Source: an uncultured Agathobacter sp.
GTDB taxonomy: Bacteria; Bacillota; Clostridia; Lachnospirales; Lachnospiraceae
Direction: 5' to 3'
Length of the DNA stretch: 43,514 bases
Assembly (NCBI GenBank): GCA_934316545.1
Contig: CAKRDT010000016.1
Span: 1 to 43,514, forward strand
Shown here: positions 23,862 to 32,602 of the stretch, piece by piece
Layout of the letters: each line of letters begins with the position of its first letter
How positions within the stretch are numbered: position 1 is the first letter of the stretch
Program-made: the position numbers and the translations under genes
The notes under the pieces: model-generated
What the model saw: the letters and a program-made list of their open reading frames with translations, nothing else
What the model was told of the DNA's origin: nothing
Database searches by the model: none

Positions 23862-25862
23862 TTAGGCTTCGATAATTACGAATCCCCATGCGTTCAGCTG
23901 GATCGTATCCCCATCTGAGACTTTATCTCCGGACAGTAGCTCTGTGCCGGACAATCCTTTGCATACAACTGTCTGCTCCTCGCCGGAGTAGTTGAAATAG
24001 AAGCGAACCTTCTTACGGAAATCGTTCGTACCTTCCTTGATGATTACAGGGAAATGGCAGTCACTGTTGGCAAGGATCGAAGGATCTGCATCCGCAAAGA
24101 AATCACGAAGAATCTTCGTGAGAGCAGCCTGATCGAACATTGTAGCAAGATACAGCGCAGAGCCTTTTCCATAGGTATTTACCGTTGCAGCAGCGTAGCG
24201 GTTCCATGCCGGATGCTCATAGAAGCACAGAGGCTTTGCAGTATCGCAGCTGACCATGTCCATCCAGTATTTGCAGGCACTCGTTGTACCATCTGCGAGA
24301 GTAATCTTCACATCTTCCGGATATGTGTACTGGTCATAGTGGATACCGAGGCATTCATGCAGAACATGAGGCTGCGTATCCGCATAAATCTTAATCTGCT
24401 CATCGGCAAAAGCGCTGCGGAACGTAGAGATCAGATGTCCGCCATCCTGCACATAATCATTTAGTGCAGTAAGCAGTTCCTCCGAGGCACTGTAGAGTGC
24501 CGGCGCGATCACGCAGTCGTATGCAGTAAAATCGCGTTCTGCAGAAGAAATCATATCGTACTCAATGTTCATGCGGTAGAGTGTATCGCCGATCCAACGT
24601 GCCACTGCGTTGTAACTGTGTTCGCCAAGCTCTCCGATCGGGAAAAGGCGCAGTCCGGTCAGTGAGTTATTATCAAGCAGGATCGCCACACGATTGTGCT
24701 TCTGCAGGTTTTGAATGTGCGAACCGATGCGTTTCCAATCGGCACCGATCGTGCATGCCTCGCGGTAAGTCGCATTTTCCGAGAAATCATGGGAAAGCAC
24801 GCCTTTCCAATAACTCTCGATTGCATTGTGGATCGAATGCCAATGCCAATACATGATGCTGTTCGCACCGTTTGCAATATGGCTGTATGCCTGCAGGCGA
24901 AGCTGACCCGGATAAGGAAGCCAGGCAATATTGCCCTGTGCCTGTGTTTCGAGGATAAGGTAATTGCCTTTTTTTAAGCTGCGGGAAATGTTACCGCAGA
25001 AAGTAATTTCCTCGCCGGTAAGAAGCGACTGCGACGGATGATAAATATCACATCCGGCAACGGTCGTCGCATCCGCAGCCTCGTATTGGTTCACTTCCGG
25101 CTGATAGCCGATCGAGTGATCCGTCCATTCATAATCGAAATTCTGTGTGATAAACTGGTCATCACGCTTGTATTCCGAAACGATATCCGCCTGCCACTTT
25201 AAAAAATCGGTTACAAGAAGACGCTGGAACTTGGCGTATTCCGCAGCGAAACTCTGGTTGATCGTACCGCGTACATCCGGGAAATCTTCCCATGTATTGA
25301 TGCGGTTGCTCCAGTAGTCAAAGCCGAATTCATGGTTGAATTCATCGATGTCCGGATATTTCTGCTTTAGATAATCGACGAACATTGCCTGAGCACGCGG
25401 ACCGGCAGTGCCGTAACTCTTTGTCTCGTTGTCGAGCTGAAATCCGATGATATGCGGGACATCTTTGATATGCTTCATGATTGTGCGGATGATACGTTCA
25501 CAGTGAAAACGGTATCCGGCGTGCGTGATATCCATGTTCTGTCTCGCACCATAAATATTCTGCCCGTTATTGGTCATTGCAAGGATATCCGGGTATTTTT
25601 TTGCAAGCCAGGTTGGAATCGCGTAGGTCGGAGTACCGACGATGACCGAGATGCCAAACTTTGCAGCTGCATTCAGCATTTTATCCAAATGTGTGAAATC
25701 AAAGACGCCGTCCTGTGGCTCGATCGTGCTCCAGGTAGACTCTGCAATACGGATCGTGTTCATTCCGGCTTTTGCCATCATTTCCATATCCTTCTCCACG
25801 CGGTCGTATGGCAGATATTCCGAGTAGTAAGCAGCTCCGAATAATAGATGATCTGTCTTCAT
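23862..25862 (-). CDS. Beta-galactosidase, GH42 family
   Basis: A 666-aa enzyme that removes terminal beta-galactosyl residues. Predicted acid/base Glu is E146 in GFQLDNE and nucleophile E305 in YLILETQAQGNIAW, both in the expected GH42 context. The (beta/alpha)8 barrel covers about 1-380, followed by a trimerisation-type domain (about 400-600, DNNSLTGLRLFPIGE onward) and a small C-terminal beta domain (RFYFNYSGEEQTVVCKG). No signal peptide, so cytoplasmic. The ATG at 25862 has GAGGGGAG upstream on the minus strand. It is divergent from the LacI gene, and an operator overlaps its promoter. In this locus the natural substrates are likely galacto-oligosaccharides from galactan rather than lactose. 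Confidence 0.93.
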   Translation of the reverse strand: MKTDHLLFGAAYYSEYLPYDRVEKDMEMMAKAGMNTIRIAESTWSTIEPQDGVFDFTHLDKMLNAAAKFGISVIVGTPTYAIPTWLAKKYPDILAMTNNGQNIYGARQNMDITHAGYRFHCERIIRTIMKHIKDVPHIIGFQLDNETKSYGTAGPRAQAMFVDYLKQKYPDIDEFNHEFGFDYWSNRINTWEDFPDVRGTINQSFAAEYAKFQRLLVTDFLKWQADIVSEYKRDDQFITQNFDYEWTDHSIGYQPEVNQYEAADATTVAGCDIYHPSQSLLTGEEITFCGNISRSLKKGNYLILETQAQGNIAWLPYPGQLRLQAYSHIANGANSIMYWHWHSIHNAIESYWKGVLSHDFSENATYREACTIGADWKRIGSHIQNLQKHNRVAILLDNNSLTGLRLFPIGELGEHSYNAVARWIGDTLYRMNIEYDMISSAERDFTAYDCVIAPALYSASEELLTALNDYVQDGGHLISTFRSAFADEQIKIYADTQPHVLHECLGIHYDQYTYPEDVKITLADGTTSACKYWMDMVSCDTAKPLCFYEHPAWNRYAAATVNTYGKGSALYLATMFDQAALTKILRDFFADADPSILANSDCHFPVIIKEGTNDFRKKVRFYFNYSGEEQTVVCKGLSGTELLSGDKVSDGDTIQLNAWGFVIIEA

Positions 25863-25933
25863 AAAATGAATTCTCCCCTCAAAATCATATGTGTTTTCTA
25901 ATTGGTAATTATGCACAAAAACATCCGGATGGA

Positions 25934-25962
25934 TTGACAAATGTGGTAAATTTCTATATCAT
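25934..25962 (+). promoter_or_regulatory. Possible second plus-strand promoter upstream of the LacI gene
   Basis: TTGACA (25934-25939), 17-bp spacer, TATCAT (25957-25962). Operator 25971-25987 lies just downstream. Weaker than the candidate at 26030-26058 because the -10 is poor and the leader would be long. Confidence 0.35.
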
Positions 25963-25970
25963 AGAAATAA

Positions 25971-25987
25971 CGCAACCGTTTGCGCAA
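25971..25987. promoter_or_regulatory. LacI-family operator at the galactosidase promoter
   Basis: CGCAACCGTTTGCGCAA. The 16-nt core GCAACCGTTTGCGCAA is repeated identically at 27389-27404, and close variants occur at 29691. On the minus strand it starts about 5 bp after the -10 of the GH42 promoter and so covers the transcription start. Confidence 0.8.
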
Positions 25988-25991
25988 AACA

Positions 25992-26020
25992 ATTATACCA
26001 TTCATGTACAAAATTGTAAA
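25992..26020 (-). promoter_or_regulatory. Promoter of the GH42 gene
   Basis: On the minus strand, TTTACA (26015-26020), a 17-bp spacer and a perfect TATAAT (25992-25997), directly upstream of the operator. Confidence 0.75.
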
Positions 26021-26029
26021 TAAAGATAC

Positions 26030-26058
26030 TTGATTTTCGGTATCAATGGTATGATAAT
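26030..26058 (+). promoter_or_regulatory. Promoter of the LacI gene
   Basis: TTGATT (26030-26035), a 17-bp spacer and GATAAT (26053-26058), followed at once by a TTGCGCAA site at 26063. Confidence 0.6.
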
Positions 26059-26062
26059 GAAG

Positions 26063-26080
26063 TTGCGCAAGGATGCGCAG
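26063..26080. promoter_or_regulatory. Variant operator at the LacI promoter
   Basis: TTGCGCAAGGATGCGCAG shares the TTGCGCAA half with the other operators and has a second TGCGCA half. Placed right after the -10, it would allow autoregulation. Confidence 0.55.
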
Positions 26081-26135
26081 TTGAGAAACAACAGCGAATC
26101 AAAATAAAGTATCACAGGGGCGGGGAGCCTGAATT

Positions 26136-27200
26136 ATGCCACTTTTCGGATGGAAAGTGCAGGATGCAGATGCTGGGGAAGTGAGACACGTTATGGGGAA
26201 TGATGAAAACAAAAATCTGACAATTGCGGATGTTGCGGAGGCGCTTGGGGTGTCGAAGACAACGGTATCCCGCGCAATTTCCGGAAAGGGAAGGATCGGT
26301 ATTGCGACGAGAGATCGCGTTTTAAAATACATAGAGGAGCATGATTATAAACCGAATGTAATTGCAAAGGGACTGGCGCAATCGAAAACCTACAATCTGT
26401 GTGTCGTTATGCCGGCGGACTATGCGGTCGTTGACCTGTCCTTTTTTCAGGAATGTCTTCTTGGAATCCAGGAGATTGCAGGAATTATGGAATATGATAT
26501 TCTGCTGTCTATTTGTAAGAATGACGATATCACCTCTTTGGAGAGAATTGTCATGAACCACAAAGTGGACGGGGTCATCCTGATGAGGACTTTTATGGAA
26601 GATAAGCCGGTTGAGTATCTTCAGGCGAAATCGATTCCGTTTGTGACCATAGGATCGTCTGTTTATGAGAATGTGATTCAGGTTGATCACAACCATAAGA
26701 GTGCGTGTAAAGAATTGACATCGATCATTCTTATGAAAGGAATGAAGCGCATTGCTTTGATCGGAGGCGATGAAAACCATGTGGTAACCCAAAACCGCCT
26801 TCGGGGATTCCGCGAGGCGTATGAGAAGATGCATAAGCTGATCGACCCGACCCTTTTGTATCTGAATCTGGATAATAATGTTGTCATTGACAGAACCGTT
26901 GAAGAAGTATTGGAACGTAAGGCGGACTGCATTCTGTGTATGGATGATGCAATCTGCAGCCGGGTGCTTAAAAAGCTTCGGGAGAAGCATATCAGTGTTC
27001 CGAAGGATATTCGGGTGGCATCTTTTTATAACAGCATGGTGCTGGATAACAATGTCCCATCCATTACCTCTCTGGAATTTAATTCGAAGGAATTGGGCAT
27101 GGTAGCGTGCAAGACGCTTCTGGATCTGATTGAAGGCATTCAGGTGGAGACAAGAACCCTTCTTCCGTATGAAGTTGTACTGAAGGAATCAACCAAATAG
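26136..27200 (+). CDS. LacI-family transcriptional regulator of the galactan locus
   Basis: A 354-aa protein from the ATG at 26136 (GGGGAG 8 nt upstream); an ATG at 26193 (MGNDENKNLTIADVAEALGV) is an alternative start with a worse site. The helix-turn-helix is LTIADVAEALGVSKTTVSR (about 28-46), followed by a hinge with YKPNVIAKGLAQ and a periplasmic-binding-protein-like sensor domain (YNLCVVMPAD to LPYEVVLKES). It is placed between the divergent GH42 gene and the GH53 gene, and similar operators occur at all three promoters here plus the ABC transporter promoter. The likely role is repression lifted by galactose or a galacto-oligosaccharide; the inducer is inferred. Confidence 0.9.
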   Translation: MPLFGWKVQDADAGEVRHVMGNDENKNLTIADVAEALGVSKTTVSRAISGKGRIGIATRDRVLKYIEEHDYKPNVIAKGLAQSKTYNLCVVMPADYAVVDLSFFQECLLGIQEIAGIMEYDILLSICKNDDITSLERIVMNHKVDGVILMRTFMEDKPVEYLQAKSIPFVTIGSSVYENVIQVDHNHKSACKELTSIILMKGMKRIALIGGDENHVVTQNRLRGFREAYEKMHKLIDPTLLYLNLDNNVVIDRTVEEVLERKADCILCMDDAICSRVLKKLREKHISVPKDIRVASFYNSMVLDNNVPSITSLEFNSKELGMVACKTLLDLIEGIQVETRTLLPYEVVLKESTK

Positions 27201-27222
27201 ATAAAAGAATAGAATGATAGAT

Positions 27223-27263
27223 GGCACATTTTATGTATAAAAGCATGAAATGTGCCTTTTTTT
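27223..27263 (+). terminator. Terminator of the LacI gene
   Basis: The stem GGCACATTT / AAATGTGCC is followed by seven T. Confidence 0.85.
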
Positions 27264-27344
27264 CTTGACCTTTTTAAGAATTGACTTGGATTATTTTGGG
27301 AATGTTTTACGAAAATCATTTCGGAGAATGATAAATTGTGTCCA

Positions 27345-27373
27345 TTGACAGAAAATTGCATATCTTTTAGACT
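27345..27373 (+). promoter_or_regulatory. Promoter of the extracellular galactanase gene
   Basis: A perfect -35 TTGACA (27345-27350), a 17-bp spacer and -10 TAGACT (27368-27373). Confidence 0.65.
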
Positions 27374-27388
27374 TGAAAAGAAATCCGG

Positions 27389-27404
27389 GCAACCGTTTGC
27401 GCAA
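27389..27404. promoter_or_regulatory. LacI-family operator at the galactanase promoter
   Basis: GCAACCGTTTGCGCAA is identical over 16 nt to the operator at the GH42 promoter, and lies about 15 bp after the -10. A further half site, CTGCGCAG, follows at about 27409-27416. Confidence 0.8.
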
Positions 27405-27443
27405 ATAACTGCGCAGATATGAGGAAGGAGAAGTTTAAGAGGG

Positions 27444-29471
27444 ATGAAAAAGACAAGGATGAAGCGTATGGCATTATGCCTGAGTGCGGCAATGTGCATT
27501 TCGGTGCTTGGGGGATGCGGCAGCAGGAATGCGGATACGCAGAGTGTTGGAACAGAACGCGTAGCGGATGCACAGGATGCTACAGAGAGCCGGTGGATCA
27601 TGGATCCGGCAGATGTGTTTGTACAGCCGGTGGAGGGAATATCGGATGATTTTATCCGCGGTATGGATGCTTCCGCTGTGCTTTCCATCGAAAAAAGCGG
27701 CGCAAAGTATTACGGATTCGACGGTAAGGAACAGGATGTGTTTAAGACACTTGCCGAAAGTGGCGTCAATTACATTCGTCTCCGTGTATGGAATGATCCG
27801 TACGATGAGAACGGAAACGGATACGGTGGTGGAAACAATGATGTTGCAACGGCTGTGGAACTGGGAAAGCGGGCAACCGAGTACGGTATGAAGGTCAGCA
27901 TTGATTTCCATTATTCGGATTTCTGGGCAGATCCCAAGAAGCAGCATGCACCGAAATCGTGGGAGGGCATGAATGCAGATGAAAAGGCGGATGCATTGTA
28001 CGCATTTACCCGGGACAGCTTAAAGAAGATTCTTGATGCCGGGGTCGATGTCGGCATGGTACAGGTTGGGAACGAGATCAACAACGGAATGTCGGGCGAG
28101 ACCGATGTGGCATCGGTTATGAAACTTCTGACAGCAGGAAGCAAAGCAGTACGTGAAAGTGCAGAAAACTATAACAAAGACATTCAGGTAGCAGTGCATT
28201 ATACAAACATTACGGACAATGATCAGGTTGATACCATGGCTGCGAATCTGAAGCAATACAATGTAGACTATGATGTGTTTGGCTTGTCCTACTATCCGTT
28301 CTGGGACGGAACCAATGAGAATATGCAGAACGTTGCAAGAAACATTATGGATAAATACGGTAAGAGAGTTATGATTGCTGAGACCTCTTACGCATACACA
28401 ACCGAGGACGGCGACGGTTTCAGCAACAGCTTTGATGGTATCGAAGGTGCGGTCGACGGATATGCGGCAACCGTACAGAGTCAGGCGACCATGATCCGCG
28501 ATATCTGTGCGGATGCGAATGAAGTCGGTGTGATCGGCGTGTTCTACTGGGAAGGAACGTGGATTCCGGTAGGAAGCAGGGATGCAGACAATTCCGGTCT
28601 TTGGGAAAAATACGGAAGCGGCTGGGCAAGCAGCTATTCCGCAGCTTACGATCCGGATGATGCAGGGCTCTACTATGGCGGAAGCTCCTGGGATAATCAG
28701 GCAATGTTTGATTTTACCGGCCATCCACTGGCATCACTCAATGTATTTAAGTATTTAAAAGATGGAAATGCCATTCCGCTTGCCGTTGATTTCGTCCCGG
28801 ATGTCAATCTGGAGTTTGGTGTGGGCGAAGAAATCAAGCTGCCGGAAAAGGTTGAAGTCGTATATAATGACCGCTCCGCAAACATAGAGGTTCCGGTAAC
28901 CTGGGATCAGGATGCGGTCGTAGCCATTGACAATACAGCGGGCGGAAAGTATACGGTGGAAGGAACGCTTGAGGATGGTACGAAAGTAAACGCAAATATT
29001 GACGTGGTTATGATCAATTATGTCAGCAATCCGAGTTTTGAGGATGCAGATTATTCGATGTGGAAGGTAACCTATGCGGGAGATACGAATCCGACGGATT
29101 TCCAGGTGAAAGCCGATGATGCACACGCTGGTGATGTGGCATTTCATTTCTGGTCGGGTGAGACGGATATGGATTTCTCTATCGAGCAGACGATTACGGA
29201 CTTGAAAGCCGGCACCTATGAGTTGTCCGCATATGCACAGGGCGGAGATGTGTCGGATGATTCAAAAATGGAATTGTACGCTTCTGTTAACGGAAAAGAA
29301 GTTGATCCGGCATCCTTTATGGTGACAACATGGGCGGATTGGAAGCAGCCTGCAATTCGGGGGATTGAGATTGCGGATGGAGATACATTGACGATCGGCG
29401 TGCGCATGGAATGTAATGCCGGTGCATGGGGAACGATGGATGATTTCACGTTGAATAGAATTTCGGATTAA
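27444..29471 (+). CDS. Lipoprotein arabinogalactan endo-beta-1,4-galactanase, GH53, with Ig-like and binding domains
   Basis: A 675-aa surface enzyme. The signal peptide ends in a lipobox VLGGC (Cys25), so it should be lipid-anchored outside. GH53 catalytic domain about 68-440: DASAVLSIEKSGAKYY, RLRVWNDPY, SIDFHYSDFWADP, acid/base E211 in QVGNEINNGM, nucleophile E313 in MIAETSYAYT, and GVFYWEGTWIPV. Residues about 455-525 are a bacterial Ig-like (Big_4-type) module (LPEKVEVVYNDRSANIEVPVTWD). Residues about 528-675 (NPSFEDADYSMW to MDDFTLNRIS) resemble a carbohydrate-binding jelly roll. The role is cutting beta-1,4-galactan (pectin side chains) at the cell surface. AAGGAG lies 13 nt upstream of the ATG. 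Confidence 0.93.
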   Translation: MKKTRMKRMALCLSAAMCISVLGGCGSRNADTQSVGTERVADAQDATESRWIMDPADVFVQPVEGISDDFIRGMDASAVLSIEKSGAKYYGFDGKEQDVFKTLAESGVNYIRLRVWNDPYDENGNGYGGGNNDVATAVELGKRATEYGMKVSIDFHYSDFWADPKKQHAPKSWEGMNADEKADALYAFTRDSLKKILDAGVDVGMVQVGNEINNGMSGETDVASVMKLLTAGSKAVRESAENYNKDIQVAVHYTNITDNDQVDTMAANLKQYNVDYDVFGLSYYPFWDGTNENMQNVARNIMDKYGKRVMIAETSYAYTTEDGDGFSNSFDGIEGAVDGYAATVQSQATMIRDICADANEVGVIGVFYWEGTWIPVGSRDADNSGLWEKYGSGWASSYSAAYDPDDAGLYYGGSSWDNQAMFDFTGHPLASLNVFKYLKDGNAIPLAVDFVPDVNLEFGVGEEIKLPEKVEVVYNDRSANIEVPVTWDQDAVVAIDNTAGGKYTVEGTLEDGTKVNANIDVVMINYVSNPSFEDADYSMWKVTYAGDTNPTDFQVKADDAHAGDVAFHFWSGETDMDFSIEQTITDLKAGTYELSAYAQGGDVSDDSKMELYASVNGKEVDPASFMVTTWADWKQPAIRGIEIADGDTLTIGVRMECNAGAWGTMDDFTLNRISD

Positions 29472-29476
29472 AATTT

Positions 29477-29492
29477 GTGCATAAATATGCAC
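29477..29492. repeat. Short palindrome after the galactanase gene
   Basis: GTGCATAAATATGCAC forms a 7-bp stem. There is no T run, and a copy of TTGTGCATAAA reappears at 29556, so it may be regulatory. No clear terminator was found between this gene and the transporter genes. Confidence 0.4.
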
Positions 29493-29536
29493 GTGAAAAC
29501 GATGACTCGGAAAACCCCGCAAAATAGCAAGGTTTA

Positions 29537-29549
29537 TCGATTGCGCAAC
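29537..29549. promoter_or_regulatory. Upstream operator-like half site
   Basis: TCGATTGCGCAAC matches the CGATTGCGCA core of the operator at 29691 and lies about 150 bp upstream of it. It could be an auxiliary site for DNA looping by the LacI regulator. Confidence 0.45.
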
Positions 29550-29649
29550 ACCTTTTTGTGCATAAAAAAACAGGAAAAGATGAGCAAAACGGGGTAAGAA
29601 TTGGCAAAAATGGACAAAAATAACACAAGGTAATTATAAAAAGTGTACA

Positions 29650-29678
29650 TTGACACAAAAGGCAAGGTAGATTATACT
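29650..29678 (+). promoter_or_regulatory. Promoter of the galacto-oligosaccharide transporter operon
   Basis: A perfect -35 TTGACA (29650-29655), a 17-bp spacer and -10 TATACT (29673-29678), the strongest-looking promoter in the locus. Confidence 0.75.
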
Positions 29679-29690
29679 TATAGCATCGAA

Positions 29691-29706
29691 CAACCGATTG
29701 CGCAGT
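29691..29706. promoter_or_regulatory. LacI-family operator at the transporter promoter
   Basis: CAACCGATTGCGCAGT differs from the 25971 and 27389 operators by an A for T in the centre and G for A at the end. It starts about 12 bp after the -10, covering the start region. Confidence 0.75.
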
Positions 29707-29756
29707 TGCAATCAGAAAAATTAAAGTTCGAGAAAAGAGATAGGGAGGAAAAAATA

Positions 29757-31052
29757 ATGAAAAAGAAAGTATTAAGCGCACTGCTTGCAGCCAGCATGTT
29801 AGTTTCAATGACAGCATGTGGCGGAGCAAAGACAGATGAGGGAGCTGCTGACAAGCCAGATACTCAGGCACCTGCAACAGAGGCAGACACAAGTGCTTCA
29901 GAGGATGCAATCGCAAACCTCATCGCATCAACAGAGGGAGATGTAAACATTACACTCTGGTGCTCAGAGCAGGAAAATTACCAGAAGATTATGACAGAAC
30001 TTACAGATAAGTTCAAGGAGCAGTACTCTGATGTAAACTTTAATATCAAGATCGGAGGAGTATCTGAGGCAGATGCCAAAGATAAGGTACTTGAGGACAT
30101 CGATGCAGCAGCTGATGTATTCGTATTCGCAGACGATCAGGTAAAGGATCTTGTGAATGCAGGAGCACTTCAGGAGGTTGCAGCAACTTATACATACAAT
30201 CCTGCTGAGACAAACTCAGAGGCAACTGTTAATGCAGCTACTGTAGACGGAAAGCTTTATGCTTATCCACTTACTGCTTCAAACGGATATTTCTTATATT
30301 ACGATTCAAGCAAGTTCTCAGAAGAGGATGTAGCTTCATGGGAAGCTCTTACCGCTAAGGCTGAGGAGATTGGAACAAAGGTTGGTTTGGATGTTGCCAA
30401 TGGCTGGTATGTATATGGATTCTTCGCAGGTGCAGGATGTAACCTTTCATTGAATGATGATGGATCTAACTCATGTGATTGGAATAACGAGACTGGTGTA
30501 GCAGTAGCAGAGAGCGTTGAGAAGATTACTTCTGCTAAGAGCTTTACAGCAGCTAAGAATGATGATGCTCTTGCTATGTTAGCAGATGGAGAGCTTGGTG
30601 CATATGTATCCGGTACATGGAACGCTACTACATTTGAAGAAGCTTATGGTGACGGATATGCAGCTTGCAAGCTTCCTACATTTGATGTGAATGGTACAGC
30701 TACACAGATGGGATCTTACGCTGGATATAAGTTGGTAGGTGTTAACTCTCACTCTAAGAACATTGGATGGTCAATGCTCCTTGCTGAGTACTTAACCAGT
30801 GAGGATAGCCAGCTTGCAATCGGTCAGGCAACAGCGGAAGGACCGGCTAACCTGGTAGCAGCTCAGCAGATCGACAGCCCGGCACTTGCAGCACTTGCTG
30901 CTCAGTCTGAGTTCGCAGATCAGCAGGTTGTAGGAAACAACTTCTGGACACCGGCAGAGTCTCTTGGACAGAACCTTGTAGATGGTGCCAAGGATATCCA
31001 GAAGGTACTTGACGATGCTGTAGCCGGAATTACTCAGCCGGTATCTGAATAA
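29757..31052 (+). CDS. ABC transporter sugar-binding lipoprotein
   Basis: A 431-aa family 1 extracellular solute-binding protein. The ATG at 29757 has GGGAGG 8 nt upstream; the frame is open to 29643 but that part covers the promoter. The signal peptide ends in a lipobox SMTAC (Cys21). Features of MalE-like proteins: INITLWCSEQENY-type first strand, AADVFVFADDQVKDLVNAGAL, LYAYPLTASNGYFLYYDSSKFSEED and LGAYVSGTWNATTFEEAYG. Ser is often encoded by TCA and Ala by GCA/GCT here, unlike neighbours, which suggests selection for high expression. The hairpin at 31099 probably sets a higher mRNA level for this gene than for the permeases. Ligand inferred from context: galacto-oligosaccharides. Confidence 0.93.
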   Translation: MKKKVLSALLAASMLVSMTACGGAKTDEGAADKPDTQAPATEADTSASEDAIANLIASTEGDVNITLWCSEQENYQKIMTELTDKFKEQYSDVNFNIKIGGVSEADAKDKVLEDIDAAADVFVFADDQVKDLVNAGALQEVAATYTYNPAETNSEATVNAATVDGKLYAYPLTASNGYFLYYDSSKFSEEDVASWEALTAKAEEIGTKVGLDVANGWYVYGFFAGAGCNLSLNDDGSNSCDWNNETGVAVAESVEKITSAKSFTAAKNDDALAMLADGELGAYVSGTWNATTFEEAYGDGYAACKLPTFDVNGTATQMGSYAGYKLVGVNSHSKNIGWSMLLAEYLTSEDSQLAIGQATAEGPANLVAAQQIDSPALAALAAQSEFADQQVVGNNFWTPAESLGQNLVDGAKDIQKVLDDAVAGITQPVSE

Positions 31053-31098
31053 TAGAAATCGATTCATCAAACACTGATACAAAACCTTTTCAACTCAT

Positions 31099-31140
31099 AT
31101 ATCCACATGCTCTGCGGAGTGGGGCATGTGGATATTTTTT
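31099..31140 (+). terminator. Intra-operon terminator/attenuator after the binding-protein gene
   Basis: A perfect 12-bp stem (ATATCCACATGC / GCATGTGGATAT) with a 13-nt loop and six T. As no new promoter is evident before 31181, partial read-through would give less permease than binding protein. Confidence 0.8.
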
Positions 31141-31180
31141 ATGAAGAGAGAATTTCTCGTACACGCATGGGAGTGATTCT

Positions 31181-32602
31181 ATGAAAAAAATTTTAAACGC
31201 TTTTAAAAAGTACTTTGTCGATTTCGGCACAGCCGTGACAAAGGGTGATATCTGGTGTAAGCTGTCTCTTCTTGTGATGGGTGCTGGATATTGGGGACGG
31301 AAACAGATTGTCAAAGGAATTATGATGACTCTGTTAGAGATCGTGGTACTGTTATTTACAGGAATGTTCTCAATTAATTATATCAAGGATTTAAATACGC
31401 TCGGTACGGTACAGTACGAGTCGAAGTTTGATCCGTTGACAATGAAAAACACTGTAAATGATTATGATAATTCTTTGCTGATCCTTCTTTACGGAATCGT
31501 TGGAATTATCGTGATCATTGCATTTATATTTTTATATATAAGCAATATGAAGGCAGTATATCGTCTTCAGCTTATGAAGGAGCAGGGAGAGCATATTAAT
31601 ACATTCCGTGAGGATTTAAAAGAACTCGTCAATGGAAAGTTTTATGTGACATTACTTACTCTGCCAAGCATCGGTGTCATTTTGATGAATGTCATCCCGA
31701 TCGTATTTATGTCATGTGTGGCATTTACCAATTATGATGAAAATCATATGCCGCCAAACTACCTGTTTACATGGGTTGGACTTAACAATTTCAAGACGAT
31801 GTTTGCAGGTGGTGGTACAACGATCACATTCTCTTATGTTTTTATAAGAATTCTTGCATGGACCATGATCTGGGCCGTTACCGCAACGTTTACAACCTTC
31901 ATTGGCGGTATTCTTCTTGCAAAGCTCATCAATCATGAGAATACATATTTCAAGAAGGTGTGGCGTTCACTGTTCGTAGTTACGATTGCAATCCCACAGT
32001 TCGTAACATTACTTCTTGTCAGCAAGATGTTTAGTAATAACGGTATCGTGAATTCATGGTGCTCATCACTTGGACTGACCGGATTCCTTAAGGATGCGGG
32101 TGTGATCGCAACAAATTATATACCATTCCTGTCAAAGCCGGGATGGTCACATGTGATGATCATTTTGATCAATATCTGGGTCGGTGTTCCTTACCAGATG
32201 CTGACTGCAACCGGTATCCTGATGAATATTCCGACCGATCAGTTGGAGAGTGCACGTATTGACGGCGCAAATAAGTGGCAGATCTTCTGGAAGATCACTA
32301 TGCCATATGTGCTGTTTATCTGTGGACCGTCACTGGTGCAGAGTGTGATCGCCAACATCAATAACTTTAATGTTATCTACCTGCTTACAAGCGGTACGGC
32401 TACGGCTAATATGGCATTTGCCAATTCCAAGGCAAAGGAGACAGACCTTCTTATTACATGGCTGTTTACTCTGACAAATGATAACTCGAACTACAAGATG
32501 GCATCTGTTATCGGTATTATTTCGTTCGTTATCTGCGCACTTCTTACACTGCTAAGCTACAGTCGAATGATCAGTGGAGATAAAGAGGAGGTGTATCAAT
32601 AA
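31181..32602 (+). CDS. ABC transporter permease, MalF-like
   Basis: A 473-aa membrane protein. The N-terminal region has an extra hydrophobic pair (IMMTLLEIVVLLFTGMFSINYI and LLYGIVGIIVIIAFIFLYI) before a permease domain of six further segments. The conserved EAA-type cytoplasmic loop is IPTDQLESARIDGANKWQIFWKITMPYV, where the ATPase docks. The large loop between segments is as in MalF. The start follows GGGAGTG. The stop overlaps the next permease start by one base (TAATG). It forms the channel with the MalG-like gene. No cognate ATPase is encoded here, so a shared MsmX/UgpC-type ATPase from elsewhere must supply energy (inference). Confidence 0.92.
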   Translation: MKKILNAFKKYFVDFGTAVTKGDIWCKLSLLVMGAGYWGRKQIVKGIMMTLLEIVVLLFTGMFSINYIKDLNTLGTVQYESKFDPLTMKNTVNDYDNSLLILLYGIVGIIVIIAFIFLYISNMKAVYRLQLMKEQGEHINTFREDLKELVNGKFYVTLLTLPSIGVILMNVIPIVFMSCVAFTNYDENHMPPNYLFTWVGLNNFKTMFAGGGTTITFSYVFIRILAWTMIWAVTATFTTFIGGILLAKLINHENTYFKKVWRSLFVVTIAIPQFVTLLLVSKMFSNNGIVNSWCSSLGLTGFLKDAGVIATNYIPFLSKPGWSHVMIILINIWVGVPYQMLTATGILMNIPTDQLESARIDGANKWQIFWKITMPYVLFICGPSLVQSVIANINNFNVIYLLTSGTATANMAFANSKAKETDLLITWLFTLTNDNSNYKMASVIGIISFVICALLTLLSYSRMISGDKEEVYQ

